From: Hyphochytrium catenoides
Lineage: Eukaryota > Sar > Hyphochytriomycetes > Hyphochytriales > Hyphochytriaceae
Assembly (NCBI GenBank): GCA_900088475.1
Contig: FLMG01001544.1
Span: 1 to 64,000 of the forward strand
Length of the DNA stretch: 64,000 nt
Direction: 5' to 3'
In this document: positions 10,815 through 22,642 of the stretch, one piece after another
Layout of the letters: the number at the start of each line of letters is the position of its first letter
Numbering within the stretch: position 1 is the stretch's first letter
Notes under the pieces: generated by a model
Told to the model about the DNA's origin: nothing
The model's input: the letters and a program-made list of their open reading frames with translations, nothing else
Databases searched by the model: none
Program-made: the position numbers and the translations under genes

Positions 10815-12334
10815 ATGGCGCCATCAAACGGAGGCGCCAGCGAATCTAAGTGGGTCCGTTTCCTCGCCGGAGGGACTGCGGCAGGGGTTGCGGAGGTCCT
10901 GACCATGCCTATTGACGTAGCAAAAGTTCGACTGCAGGTGCAGGGCTCAGGGAGCAATCCGTCCCGCTCGTCATCTCATTCTGTCGGCAAACGAGCAAGA
11001 GCTCTACTACTACCCAAGTCAGCTGGCTGCTCAGCCCTCCCTATTATCCACTTAACTCATAGCACTCGAGGTCCGGGGATTGACTCCCGCCTATGGCCAC
11101 GAACTGACGCCCCACAGAGAATGCCCGAGGTCAATAGAAGCGGATACCCCAGGCTTGCGAGTGTTATGACTGTGCGGCCTAATACCGCCCGATATAATGG
11201 CATGGTACATGCTATGCTGACCATCGCTAGGACTGAGGGCCTGGAGGGCTTGTTTAAAGGGCTTGCGCCAGCGCTAATCCGTCAAGTGAGCTACTCGGCA
11301 CTGACTCTTATGTCATACGAACCTATCAGGTAACATGCTTGGAAGGAGCTATGACACCTTCTAGAACCTGCTTGACCTCCTTCAATGCTACTGGGCGATT
11401 GGCGATAATAATAGTGAGTGAGAGATAAGAAGATGTTGGCGAAGTAAAGTAAGGGATGAGGCGACAAATATTTAGGTTGACTGTGCTCCATTGCGTCTTC
11501 TTGCACCCACCGACTCGCCCCTTACCTTCATCCGTGGCTCTTCAATCATCCTGTTATTAGGAACGCCTTAGGAGACACTAGGGAGGAGACCATCTCCTTC
11601 GCGAGAAAGTTGATGGCTGGAGGACTGGCTGGCGCGCTCAGCGTTGCAGCTGTAAACCCGACAGACGTAATCAAGGTTCGGATGCAGGCAGACCGCGCGG
11701 GAAGCCGCTATCAAGGAACGGGCCAGGCATTCCAGCATCTTTGGAAAACAGAAGGCGTTCGAGGGATGTTTGTAGGTGTAGGTCCAAGCGTGCAGCGGGC
11801 ATTCATCGTCAATGCAGCTGAGCTGGCGACCTACGACCATGCCAAGGTTAGTCTCGCGCTTTTGCTGATGCTGCTTGCTTGACTAGCCGCCCCAGCCTCC
11901 AGTTCTCCCCCTTTGTTCTTTTGTAAAGCCCCATCATCATTTGCTCTCCATCACCTGTTACTTCAGGCCAGAGCGCTAGTACTCTATCTAAACTCTGGTG
12001 TCCTCTGTTTGTGCAGCATCTTCTCATTCGAACAGGTTACATCCCAGACAACATTGTGGCGCACGCTTCGGCTTCCGTAATAGCAGGCCTCGTGTCTGCT
12101 ATAGCCAGCAATCCCGTGGACGTAGCAAAGAGTCGCATCATGAACCAGAATGTAGGAAAAGGTGGAAAGCGCATGTACAATGGAATGGCGGATTGCCTGT
12201 TGAAGACTGTGAAAGCTGAGGGCGCGGGTGCCCTATATAAAGGCTTCTTTCCAAACTGGATGAGAAAGGGCCCGCACGTCGTGATCACTTTCGTAGTGTA
12301 TGAGAGGATACGAAAGCTATTGAGTGCGAGCTAG
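10815..12334 (+). CDS. mitochondrial carrier family transporter (dicarboxylate/oxoglutarate/UCP-like)
   Basis: Three exons (10815-11329, 11561-11846, 12017-12334) join in phase to 372 residues. Three SLC25 repeats are visible, each with its signature: 'PIDVAKVRLQ', 'PTDVIKVRMQ' and 'PVDVAKSRIM'. Each repeat carries the later aromatic/Gly-rich half ('GLFKGL', 'GMFVGV', 'ALYKGF'). The family exchanges metabolites across the inner mitochondrial membrane through six helices. The signatures are closest in type to the dicarboxylate, oxoglutarate and uncoupling-protein branch, but substrate is not certain. The protein is about 70 residues longer than usual because the first matrix loop (roughly residues 45-125) carries a Ser/Arg/Pro-rich insertion. 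That insertion could be real or an unrecognised in-frame intron. Confidence 0.9.
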
Positions 12335-12879
12335 TAGACGCACTCCGTAGTTGATGTGCCACATTTATTTATAGAGCTGCTGCAAGACCCAACAACGCCT
12401 ATCTATCTATCTAATTCTCACGCTGCGTCGTGTGCTCAAGCAGTGATAACGTGATAGATGTTGGTCAACCCATCACCAGCAGCGCATCCCGTGATCATCG
12501 TCCTCTTTCATCTGTTTCCTACGTGGCCTACCCTGGCCTGCTTCTCCTTCATAGTGCTCTGATTGCGCGAGCGATGCCCTCCTGCCCCTGCAGCGTCAAT
12601 CCCCTCTTCTTGGCTACTCCTCCCATCTCGGTGTCTTCTCTCTGTGCACAACTATCGCTGCATGTAGCTCGTTATAGTCGTTAGCGGCCTCTAGTTCACT
12701 GATTCTGATTCATCACAAGCTCTGCCTTGCCCTCTGCCCTCTGCCAACAGAGACCGACAGCAAGTTCCCCAGAGTCTGCAGGTGTGACGCTACTTAGACA
12801 CTTCATTATCTGGTTCCGGCCGCTGCTTTGAAGGGTTAGACGTCTGCTAGTGCCCGCTGCCACGGTGAGAAGCATCTCA
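12335..12879. other. intergenic region
   Basis: 545 nt between two genes on the plus strand. It has a short CTAT run near 12398-12412 and pyrimidine-rich sequence. No gene or RNA structure was recognised. Confidence 0.5.
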
Positions 12880-15170
12880 ATGCTCTCGCCCTTTAGCTGG
12901 GGAGTTACCTCGCAGATCCTCCCTCTTCAGAGGAGGAATTTAGGGACTATAACGGAACAAGGTCTAGACCTCCCTAGGCGACATAGACGAGGACAGAGGC
13001 GGAGTGTACCCTTATATAAGGAGCGGCAGAGAGTTTGGTATGCGGAGGTGATGGAGAAGGTGCTAAGCAATGCCAGCAGGAAACCTTACTATCTGCCTAA
13101 CCCGCTAGGGTCTGAGGATGACTCCAAAGGTTGTGCCAGCCTACTTGCTCTCTAACGGAGTGCTCACTTTCCTTCGAGGGGTGCTCACGTGGAGTTTTCT
13201 TGCTCTTGTCCGTCAACTGCTTGATTTGTCGATTTGGTCTCCCTGCTTGTATCCAGCTTAACTGCTATTCTCTGCTGTTTAAAATGGCATCTCACTGGCG
13301 TCTTCTGCTTATGCTTGGTAGGTTCTCCCATTGACTGGGACAGACTTCCTGATGGGCTTGATCCTACTTGTGGTGGGTTATCGGAGGAGAAAGCCAGGAA
13401 GAAGAGACAACAGATAGAGAACCTCGCCTTGGCGCTGCGCCTAATCATCCGGTATAACGTCTTCCCTTCCGCCCTCTACCAGCTGGATTTACTATTCTTC
13501 GGAACTCGTACTCTCTATAAACGTGGGCTTTCCGTGCTCATGCCCACATTCGATTTCTCTATGCACTTAGTTGCGGCTATGTCTTTCTGAAGCGGTTCAT
13601 TCCGTCTCTGCTTATTGAGCACATCCTTCTCTTTCTTCCACAGAGATGGGGCGACAGTTGTAGAGTTCTGCGCTGGCTCTGGTTATGTCGTACTGCCCCT
13701 TGCATTCCTCTTCCCAAGCTGCCGATTCGTTCTTCTCGATAAAAAGCGAAAGTCCATCGAGATAGGTAAGAAGGGGAGTGGAGTGGCTTAGATGAGGCGA
13801 GAGCGAGGAGAAGAAGCTCTGCAAGATGCAATAGTGACGAGGTTGGGCGCTTACAACCGCCACTGCTTACCATGAGCTGATGGGCCCTCACTTATGCAGC
13901 CGAAGACAGAATCAGACGCTCAGGCCTGCAAAACGTTTCCATCTTCTGTGGGCTTGTGGAAGGTTGGTCTCTTCCGTACCGCGCCTTTGAAAGTCACGGA
14001 ATCAATCTCTCCTATCTCTTCTCGATACAAGCTGCTTCTCTCTCTCTCGCCTTTGTTCTTGGCCTTGGTAGGTGGCCCTAACTTTTCCTGGCCTCCATTT
14101 GCCCTTACCCTTAGACTACCATGACCAGTTCGATGTAGGCATCGCATTGCACGCTTGTGGAGAGGTCTGTTATTCCTCTGTCAATCTCTTCTCCAGTTCG
14201 TCGACGCAGATACGTCTTTGAATATACTCTTAGATATCTTGAAGCTGCCTCTCTTCCGCCCCTAACTCTTCCAGTGGATTTCTTGGTCATCTATCTACTC
14301 CGAGGCTCAGGAGCAGATCCCTAAGACTTCTTCCTTCTTCTACATTCTTTCTTTGCTGTGTATCTATAGGCGACAGACCTGGTTCAGGAAAAGTGTCTCG
14401 CAGCCCATGCGGCTTATGTGCTCGCTCCCTGCTGCGTCGGAAAAGTCAAGCACAGCAAATTGCCCTATCCTAGGTCCAAAGCAGTCTCTGTCGTTGGTCT
14501 CAACGTCCCTTTCTTTATCAGATAAACAGGTTGCCATGGCTCTAACTCTGTTGTGGGGGCACCGTCTGCAACTCTATCAGGTCAGGAGAAGTCAACTCCA
14601 TTCTTAGCAAAGAAGAGTATTTAGTCCTAGCCAAGGCAGCGGACTTTGGACATCGAGATATTGAGGCATTTGATGAAATGGGACGCGGACGCAGACTGTG
14701 TAAAACTCTTATTGAGTTTGACCGCAACTTGAGGGCTGAGGAGGTAAGCTAACTCTTACTGTCTCTATTTACTGCATCGCTCATGGTTGTGCGCGTCAAG
14801 CAGCCACTTGCCCATCCATTATTCCGCCTTTCCTTTTAGTTCATTCCATTTGCTTGTTGTGTGGGATGCAGAAGCCCCTACATGCCTCCTTCAGTTCTTC
14901 TTGTTGACACTCCTTAGGCTGGGTTTCATGTCTGCACAGTCTCCGTATGGTCAGTACGATGTCCATTACGGTATACTCAAGTCTGCCGCCATGCATCACC
15001 ACCAGCGCCAATATAGGACCTTTATAATGTTGATGGCTCCAAAGTCGGCAACTCCCAAGAATGATGTGATTGTTGGTCTTCCTTTGGAGCGACGTGAGGG
15101 GCCGGACTTAGAAGGGTTTGCGGACAGAGAAATGCTTATTCCAGAGAGAGCGCTGTTCGCTTCAAGCTGA
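12880..15170 (+). CDS. SAM-dependent methyltransferase, GSTCD-type (Methyltransf_32-like)
   Basis: Eight exons join in phase (12880-13129, 13322-13451, 13644-13765, 13900-13962, 14115-14164, 14370-14473, 14581-14743, 14940-15170) to 370 residues. The core is a Rossmann methyltransferase: motif I 'VVEFCAGSGYVVLPLA', an acidic post-I 'VLLDKK', 'FDVGIALHACGEATD', and then 'APCCVGK', followed by 'YPRSGE', 'AKAADF' and 'ATPKNDVIVG'. This order matches the methyltransferase domain of GSTCD and related METTL proteins, whose substrates are mostly unknown. The N-terminal 110 residues are basic and carry 'VPLYKERQRVWY'. No GST domain is present. ATG 12880 is the first Met in frame; upstream in-frame codons lack ATG. 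Confidence 0.83.
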
Positions 15171-15246
15171 CAGCAGAGCTTGCAACCATCTTTACTTTTG
15201 TCAAGGGCTGAGCTCCATCCGGGCTAGTTCACTCCTGAGGCATCGG

Positions 15247-18200
15247 CTATCGGTCAGCCTCATTTGGGGAGCAAAGCTGTAGAAGACAGCTGGCGAGCTC
15301 TGACTCGGAAGCCGATACTTGCACTGAGGTCTTCATGTTCCGTATCTTGAAGCTCTGGCTTGCTATCTCATCCTCCCCGATGAGGACGGTGGCATCGACG
15401 CCAACTGCGTTCGCTTTCTGGTAAGTTGGAAGAAGACATCAAACCCCGGCAGGAGAAGCACGTCTTAGCCTTCTCGTTTTGAAGTATCGATTCCTTGGGT
15501 TCCCTACCTTCAGGAGCTTCTTCAATGGCCCTGGTGCCACTATTTCGACCACCATTTCCTGGCGGTCGTTTGCTGACCGTCTTAATATCTACATCGAAGC
15601 CAAGTGAGAGCAATCAAAAAGAAGCCCACGAGCGTTTACTTAGAATCAAGGCAAAAAAAGTCTAGCATAGCATAGTGCGAGACAGAGGCCCTCTACTTCT
15701 TCACAATGAGGTAAAGTACTTAGACGACAAATGAGGAGAACGGCAATAGAGAACAACGTACACCAGCAATTTGGGAAGCCTTTGATATGAGCTCTTCCTC
15801 TCCAATGGTCTCTCCAAGAGCTTGTGCGTGCCTGACGGGCAGAACTGCGACCCGCAGTCGGCGCGGAAATGAAAGTGTGGTCGGGTCCGTGTACAGAGCT
15901 AGTCGATCAAGCCCTGCTGCCCAGCCTGCAATCAGTGCAGGCGCGGGAAGAAAAAAGCGAAAGGAAACGGAGAGTTTGGAGAAAAGTAAGTTCTCTCGCT
16001 GACAACCCCAGCTGTATCAGCTGCAACAAATGGTAGGTCTCGGATGACCGTACCGATGGAAGGAACTGCTTGTCCAGTGAATATCTTGGCTAGTCCGTCA
16101 TACCGTCCGCCCGCCAGGACTGCAAGCCCATTTCCTTGCTCTATAAACTCAAAGATGGTCTCGCAATAATAATCCTAGGGCCAAGAGAGTTTTTATAAGG
16201 CTAATAAAGCAAAACTTTCAGGCTAGAGAAAGGGGCATCTTGAGCTTCTCTGCGCTTGCTAGCATGAGAGGAGTCAAGTCCACAAGAAAGAATCAGTTTC
16301 AACGTTGAGCAGATAGAAACGAATCTAGACGAGGAAGACTCAGCAGGCAATGAGCATATTGAACTATGGAGAGGTAGTCCAGCCATTGAGATCAGCCAGG
16401 GACCATAGAAGCTTGATACTTAAGGAGAGAGTGCAATGCAGTCAACTGCAGTTGAGAGCAGGCATCTGACTTAATTGAACCAAAAGGACTCACCAAGCCC
16501 CTGACAAGCTTGTCATTGATTGTATAATCCATTTGCAGCTGGTCGAGGATGGTGCGCAACGCCGCAAAGCGCTAGAGGAAGAGGCGCCTCAGTAGTGTGG
16601 GCAACTCCTGAAGTAGATTGAAGGAGCGACCAAAATGTGAAAGCACATCTGCCATACCTTGAAAGAGCTCTCGGAGAGGAAGTCAGCGAGCATAGGCGCC
16701 TCTTGCAGCAGTTGTTTGTCTCCTTCATCCTTGGAGTCTAGAATGCGAAGTAGACTACCTCTCTTCAGCCTACACAGATGGTCAATGCCTGCTGACTTCG
16801 TTCTAAGGTTGTAAGCAAAATCAACGTTTAATAACCTAGCCATTGACTATGACTTGCCACTCGACGCTCTGCTACAACTAATGCTCACTTTCATCTGCTA
16901 GGACTCCCAGCTCTCTCCCTCTGATGAGTTATCTCTTACTTGACACCCTCTTCCGATCTCTAGCTCTCGAACTCGTTCCAAGAAGCCTGATGCCCGTCGT
17001 CCTGTCGCACCTACTTCTGCCTCTGTTGCAGAAGATATCACCAACATTGACTCACCTCTCCAAACTATCAGCAGAGAGATGTGCAGTTTGGCCGCTAAGA
17101 AACGAGCTGAGAGACTTCTTATACGCCTCTCGGCTAGCGAAGGACAGAAGAGAGGGGAGGCAGGAAGAAGGGTCAGCTGTCTAGCTTCTCTCACATCGAC
17201 TCTAAATATAGCTCATCATCTTTGGGCCTCACCTCTCATTGTCACCCAGAGAGTTGATCTGAAGCTCTGTCTTTATTCCCAACCGCTTCAGGGCCTCATA
17301 TGCCATGGAGATTACCTTCACGCAAGGGAAGGGAAGTTGAGAGTGCGTGCGTAACTGCCACCAAGACACGCCGGTTCATACCTCAACATCTGCAAAAAGG
17401 TCTCCTTCACCTATGTATTCAACTCCTAATGTGTGACAGTTAGATTAAAGTGAGGCGATCTGGACACAGTGCCAAACTGATTGCAGACACAGAAGGCGAT
17501 AAAGGCGGCGGAGAATGGACGGCAATGAGCTATCCCTAGGATCGGGAAGAAGCGAGTGCGATGATGTCTGAGAGGCACATACAGCACAGCGACTCGACAT
17601 CTGTGCAAAAGGACAGTGGACGACTGGCACTTACCAAACTGTCTGAATTCTCGATAGCGCCCCTTCTGTGGCCTCTCATACCTACGTTAATCTGCCTTTA
17701 GTCACGGTCTGAATAGCCTTTTAGTTGCTACGCCCTTTTGCCTTGCAGCTGCCTTAGCTCTATTTCCTAATCCTGGCATCATCTAATGATACTTCGCTGT
17801 TTCCGTGGCCTGCGCTGTATCATTGCCTTACCTAAACATCTCTCCGCTGTAGAAGAGCTTTGATCTAGCTTCCTTGCTCTTATTTCTCCTCAGTGCAGCC
17901 CTCATTACCCCTTGCAAGGGAGAACGCGTAAGAAAGACAAGACTCAAAAAAGTGCCTCTATGAAGGTGAGCCAGACTGTCAAATACCAGCTGTTCCCTCA
18001 GGACGAAGCGCTATTTGTCTCCCTCCTAGATCTGTGAAGCAGTACATCTCCTATATCACATCACAAAGTAAATCTCGCTATTTCCCAAGCGTTAAATGGG
18101 GCTGAGAGTAGCAAAGTAGGATTGAGAAGAGCAAGATAGACAAAGAACGGGAAAGTAAAGGACGAGACGGGCTGCACGAAGTGTGCTAAAGAGAAGTGCG

Positions 18201-19373
18201 AGAGCTCGCCGCACTATATCCAATGTTGGCATAAAGTAGAATAGCAACCCAGCAGTAGGAGATGGGTACCTACAACGACGTAAACACTGAAAAGCAGCAG
18301 TAGAGACACGAAGAGGACAAAGAGGACGTAAAACAGAGGACAAGTAAGCTAACGCCAGAACAACGCGGGCTTTGCCCTTCTCCACCTTCATAACTACATC
18401 AGAGCCATCTCCAAGACTGCGATGGTACAGCTCCGCCGCCTCCATCACAGGTGTCCGCACCTGCAGATGAGGAAATTAGTTGTGAGACGAGCCATTGACA
18501 GGATCTGGGATCTACGAAAAGAAGAGTAGAGTAAACACTGAGGAGATGTGGGAACATATAGATACACTACACCGATGACTGGAGAGAGAGCTAAGGGATG
18601 GACGGCAGGAGTGCGAGGAGGGTAACCCAACGGAATAGACACGTGAAAGAGATGACATCCAAGCGGCGAAGAGGGCTGAAGATAGTATCGAACGATAAGG
18701 ACGAAGAACAACTGAGGAGACGGGAAGTTTCTAGGACGAGTGAGACTAGCGTTTAGAGTTGGAACAGTCTAGGGGGCTTGGGAGCTAGCTCCTTGCAGGC
18801 AAGAGGGTTGAGAGACATACTGTCTAAGCTAGATGGGCATGGGGGAGAACCCGCTGGGAGCTGAACCAAGTACCTCGAGGTAGAGTAAGAGTAGCCAGAG
18901 GAGTGACTAGAAGACGAGGGACCAAGCAGGAACATCTGCCTTACCCTCTTGAAGCCGAAGCTCTCCGCGGTGCGTTGTAGCACGTCCTCGACTGCCTCGG
19001 CCACTTCGACCTCTGACCCAAATGCGTCATGCGTCCCCCTCAATGGCTGCAGCGACAGTCTTTCTGCCTTCAATTTAGGGGACAGTTTGACGGACCGGTG
19101 CAACGATGAGAGAGTGAAGCAGAATCACCAGCGTTCACAAGTAGAGCCCGAAGAGCAATTGGACCCAAAGGTAAAGCTAAGCGAGACTCAGCTTTAAGAG
19201 ATAGAATATTAGAGAACCATCTCTGCAGCTCTTACCTTTTCCGCCACGTTACTCGCAGACGAGAAACTATTACATCTCGCTATGGCATGAGGTCGTGACA
19301 GGAAGCGCCCAGCCAGACCGCCCACCGCCCTTGTTCTCCTCCGCAGCAGCTCCATGCTCAGCGTCCTCTTCAT
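15247..19373 (-). CDS. histidyl-tRNA synthetase, probably organelle-targeted or dual-targeted
   Basis: About 13-14 short exons carry, in order, the class II HisRS signatures: 'LRGTHDAF', motif 1 region '[14 protein letters not shown]', '[13 protein letters not shown]', '[22 protein letters not shown]' split across an intron, '[10 protein letters not shown]', the HisA elements '[15 protein letters not shown]' and 'AGGRYDGL', motif 3 'AGLDRLAL', and a C-terminal anticodon-binding domain ending near 'LIGEDE'. Exons 19373-19236, 19067-18945 and 18460-18386 join in phase; later exon borders are approximate. The enzyme charges tRNA-His. Residues 1-46 form an Arg-rich, acid-poor presequence ('[16 protein letters not shown]') typical of mitochondrial or plastid import. 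A second in-frame Met at residue 7 is unlikely to remove it. Divergent from mevalonate kinase. Confidence 0.92.
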
Positions 19374-19545
19374 CTCATTAATCGATCGTGGTCCCTCTGT
19401 CGACAAAGTGTTGCCCGACCACGGTCTCTAGCAACTTCTCCCCACTCGCCCTCTCCCTCAGTAACCTCACGCCACGGTTATGATTGAGCTCATGAGTCTT
19501 CGTCGTTTCTCCTTGTGTCTCTCCTCCTCAGGGACATATTCTTTC

Positions 19546-19600
19546 TCTTTCTCTCTCTCTCTCTTCTCGCTCTCTCTCTCTCTCTCTCCCTCTCTCTTCT
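19546..19600. repeat. interrupted (CT)n tract
   Basis: A CT dinucleotide tract with a few interruptions lies in the divergent intergenic region upstream of HisRS. Confidence 0.9.
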
Positions 19601-19847
19601 TCGCTCCTTTCCGGCGGCTGGCGGTGAGGCTGCCTCTTCAGTCTCCTTTCTGATGCCAATGCCAATTGGGCAGAGATTTTTACTTTGCATATATTTCAAT
19701 CTGAAACTTGCAGCGGAAACACATTAAGAAACGTAGCTACAGCACGATATTATTTTCCATACACTTCGAAGAAACCTAGTCCATAATTCTGAAGATTTGT
19801 TGATGATGTGGAGACAGAGAGGCCAGAGAGGCCGGGTGCGCGCGCGC

Positions 19848-19866
19848 GAGAGAGAATGAGAGAGAG

Positions 19867-19912
<46 letters not shown>

Positions 19913-19913
19913 G
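19848..19913. repeat. interrupted (AG)n tract
   Basis: An AG dinucleotide tract with GAAAG interruptions, preceded by a short GC alternation, lies about 140 nt upstream of the mevalonate kinase ATG. Confidence 0.92.
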
Positions 19914-20049
19914 TGAAGGCGAGATGGGTACTAGCGCTGCGGACTGAGGTTGAAGGCTCTTCGAAGGTGTCATCATCTCCCTGTCATTCACGGAGGCTCT
20001 CATCTCTCCACTCTCGGCTTCTTCCTACTCCTTGACCTCACGAGTCAGG

Positions 20050-22642
20050 ATGAATCTGCAGCCAGCAGCAGCATCGGCGCCAGGAAAGCTAATACTCTTT
20101 GGCGAGCATGCGGTGGTGTATGGAGTTCCAGCCATCGCTGTGGCCCTCAGCGACCTCAGAGTGTGGGTAGAAGTGGTAGGACGACCCTCCTGTTCAGCTT
20201 GACCTGTTTAGCACCTGGTCCCTTATAAGCTACTCTTCTCCTCGTGGCTAAGTGTAGCTATGACTATATGTCTTGATCCGGATCGTCAAGTTCTGCGGCT
20301 CTTAATGACGTCTGCTGCATCAGGCTGAACCTCGTTGTTGCTAGCTCCCATCGCTCTATTCTTTACTTGTGTGTCTGTTCCTCTCTCCCTCTTCCAGCAC
20401 ACCTCTTTTCCAACATCGCGTCTCTTCCTCTCGGTACAGAGCTGTGTGCTGGCTTTCCTCTTCCTTTCCGCTCCTAACAGCTCCTCCTTCCTCGCTTCCT
20501 TTCGCTCTAGACACCTTTGTCCGCCCCTATCATCGAGTTCCACCTGACAGACCTGATTAGTCCTGGCACTGGTGAAGGGGTCCGGCAATCGCTAGATATC
20601 CAGTTGCTAAGGCAGAAGTTTGCTGCGTACCTAGACGCCACAGGTGTGTGCGTCTCGCTCTTTCTCTCTGTCTCTCTAACCTACCTAAGGACTGCCTTCT
20701 TATGTGACTCCCTTGATATCAATGTCCTCACCCATCCTAGTACAGGTTAATCTATATTTGTCTATTATACCCTGGATCTTAACTGTACAATTCCTCATCT
20801 CTTCCTCTCATGGGACCGCCGGTGCCTCATTCTCTCTCGTAGAGCTGCACAAGCCTTCGCCGCCAAGCGCCGAGCTCATTGCAACACTCCAGGAAGTATT
20901 TAGTGGGCTGGGGGAGCTAGAGGAGAAGGCACTGAAGCCTCTTCTGTTCCTGTCACTCTCTGTCCTTTCAGACCTCCTCCGCAGGTGAGACAGGGTATGA
21001 GCTCTTACGATGCCGTTCCGTATCACGCCCTAGTTGAAGATAGAGCTGGAGAGAGTCTTTCGCATTGTCAAAGAGCTACTTACACTTCTAACCGGCGGGA
21101 TATGCGAGGAGATTGTTCCTCGAGGCACGAGGCGGTCTAGACGATATAGCATTATACTCGTTTGTAGTGCAAAAGAGAGAGATGCCAAGCCAAGGCATAG
21201 AGACATAAGCTGTCAAGCAGTTGACCCTAGATCCTACCACTCATGAGAAAGTGACTTATTTTACGATTCTGACTCTAGACATTGCGCCTTCCTTCTGCCC
21301 CTCTCTGTTTCCCACCGTGCTTTCTAGGGATTCCTTCCAGACAGGCGTCCGCCTTACTGCTTCCAAGTCATCTCTCCCGGTCGGAGCTGGGTTGGGGTCC
21401 TCAGCGGCATTTTGTGTGGCAGCTGCAACTGCGCTCTATTATAGCAGACCAGATAGCACCAAGTCTGGGCTTTCGGACGAAGTCTTCCTTCTAGGTAATG
21501 CAACAAGAGATGGAGGTGCAAAACAGGCAGGAATGGAACAAAGAGAGAGTTAAGAGGCATGCGGCAAGGATCAGCAACAATAGTGCTGGAAGGGCAGCCT
21601 TCGGACTGACGTAGCTCTTACAGGAGGCGAAGAGGCATGCCTTGGAGCTAGTGAAGAGAGAAAGGAAACTGTTGGCGGCAGGAAGCCTCCACCTACTACA
21701 TGCTCGCTTCTGAACTCTTGGGCTTATATGGCTGAGATTTTAATGCACGGCAGTCCTTCAGGTCTGGACAATTCTCTCAGTGTCTTCGGTGGAGCGGCGC
21801 GGTTCCTTCGGGAAAAGCAGAATATTGAACAGATCAGTGGTTTCCCAGAGCTGAAGCTCTTCCTCACAAACACTAAAGTGCCACGAAGCACGAAGAAGTT
21901 AGTCGGAGATGTACGCGCCCTGTACGAGCGTTATCCAGCCATTATAGCAGGCATATGGAAAGCGATAGAGGGCATAGTTGATGCTTGGATGGACGTTATC
22001 AAGGACAAAAAGGGAACAGAAGAAAGTATAAACCAAGAAGACCGAGAGAAGGCGCTAGAAGAGCTAATAGATATGAATCAAGCGCTGTTGAGAGCGGTGG
22101 GAGTCAGCCACCCTGCCATTGAGAAAGTCTGCGAGGTTACGACAAAGCTTGGAATCCCTTCCAAACTAACAGGCGCAGGTAAGGAGGAAAATTAAAAGTG
22201 TAAAGAGCGGAAAGAGAGAAACGGAGAGAGCCATGGCAAGACAATCAGGACGGGGTTTATTGCCGCTAGAACTCGCCGATCAAGACCATAGGAGAGAGAA
22301 GGCGAGCTGGTAGAAAGAAAGGAAAGAATACTACAATCGAAGGGTTGGCGGTAAAGGCTTTGGTTGAAGAGCAGAATGTCTGTTCGAAAGGTGGTCTGAG
22401 CCCGGAGATTGGCAGATAGAGATGCTTGCCAGTGATCGGTAGCAGAGGCTGTGTTCACTCTGACAAGGAGTTACTCATATCGCTGCTTTGGTTTGTCCAC
22501 AGGAGGTGGAGGGTGCACGTTAAGCTTTGTGCCACGCAGTAGTGAGGCGAACGCCATGCGAGCAGTCGAGGAGCTGTCATCCTTGGGTTACGACGTATTC
22601 GAGACACGCGTGGGAGGGCCTGGAGTACTCCTGCATTTATAG
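20050..22642 (+). CDS. MVK: mevalonate kinase
   Basis: Six exons join exactly in phase (20050-20175, 20511-20643, 20843-20984, 21328-21494, 21624-22178, 22503-22642) to 420 residues. GHMP-kinase motifs are all present and in order: '[16 protein letters not shown]' at the N-terminus, the ATP-binding glycine loop '[12 protein letters not shown]', 'HGSPSGLDN' containing the catalytic-region Asp, and the C-terminal 'LTGAGGGGC' split by the last intron. These together are diagnostic of mevalonate kinase, which phosphorylates mevalonate in the cytosolic or peroxisomal isoprenoid pathway, so this organism probably uses the mevalonate route. Length is slightly above the usual near-400 residues because of an acidic, Lys-rich segment around '[17 protein letters not shown]'. 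No targeting signal is evident. Confidence 0.95.

Larger units (their letters stand above)
19374..20049. promoter_or_regulatory. shared divergent promoter region, HisRS and mevalonate kinase
   Basis: The 676 nt between two divergent start codons contain a CT-rich tract (19546-19600) and an AG-rich tract (19848-19913), each running pyrimidine-rich toward the HisRS side or purine-rich toward the kinase side. No TATA-like element could be assigned with confidence. The tracts are simple repeats; promoter function is inferred from position. Confidence 0.45.

Noticed and set aside
19808..20035. Arg/Glu-rich plus-strand frame before mevalonate kinase
   Set aside because: Most of it is the AG microsatellite and it overlaps the leader of the real gene in another frame.
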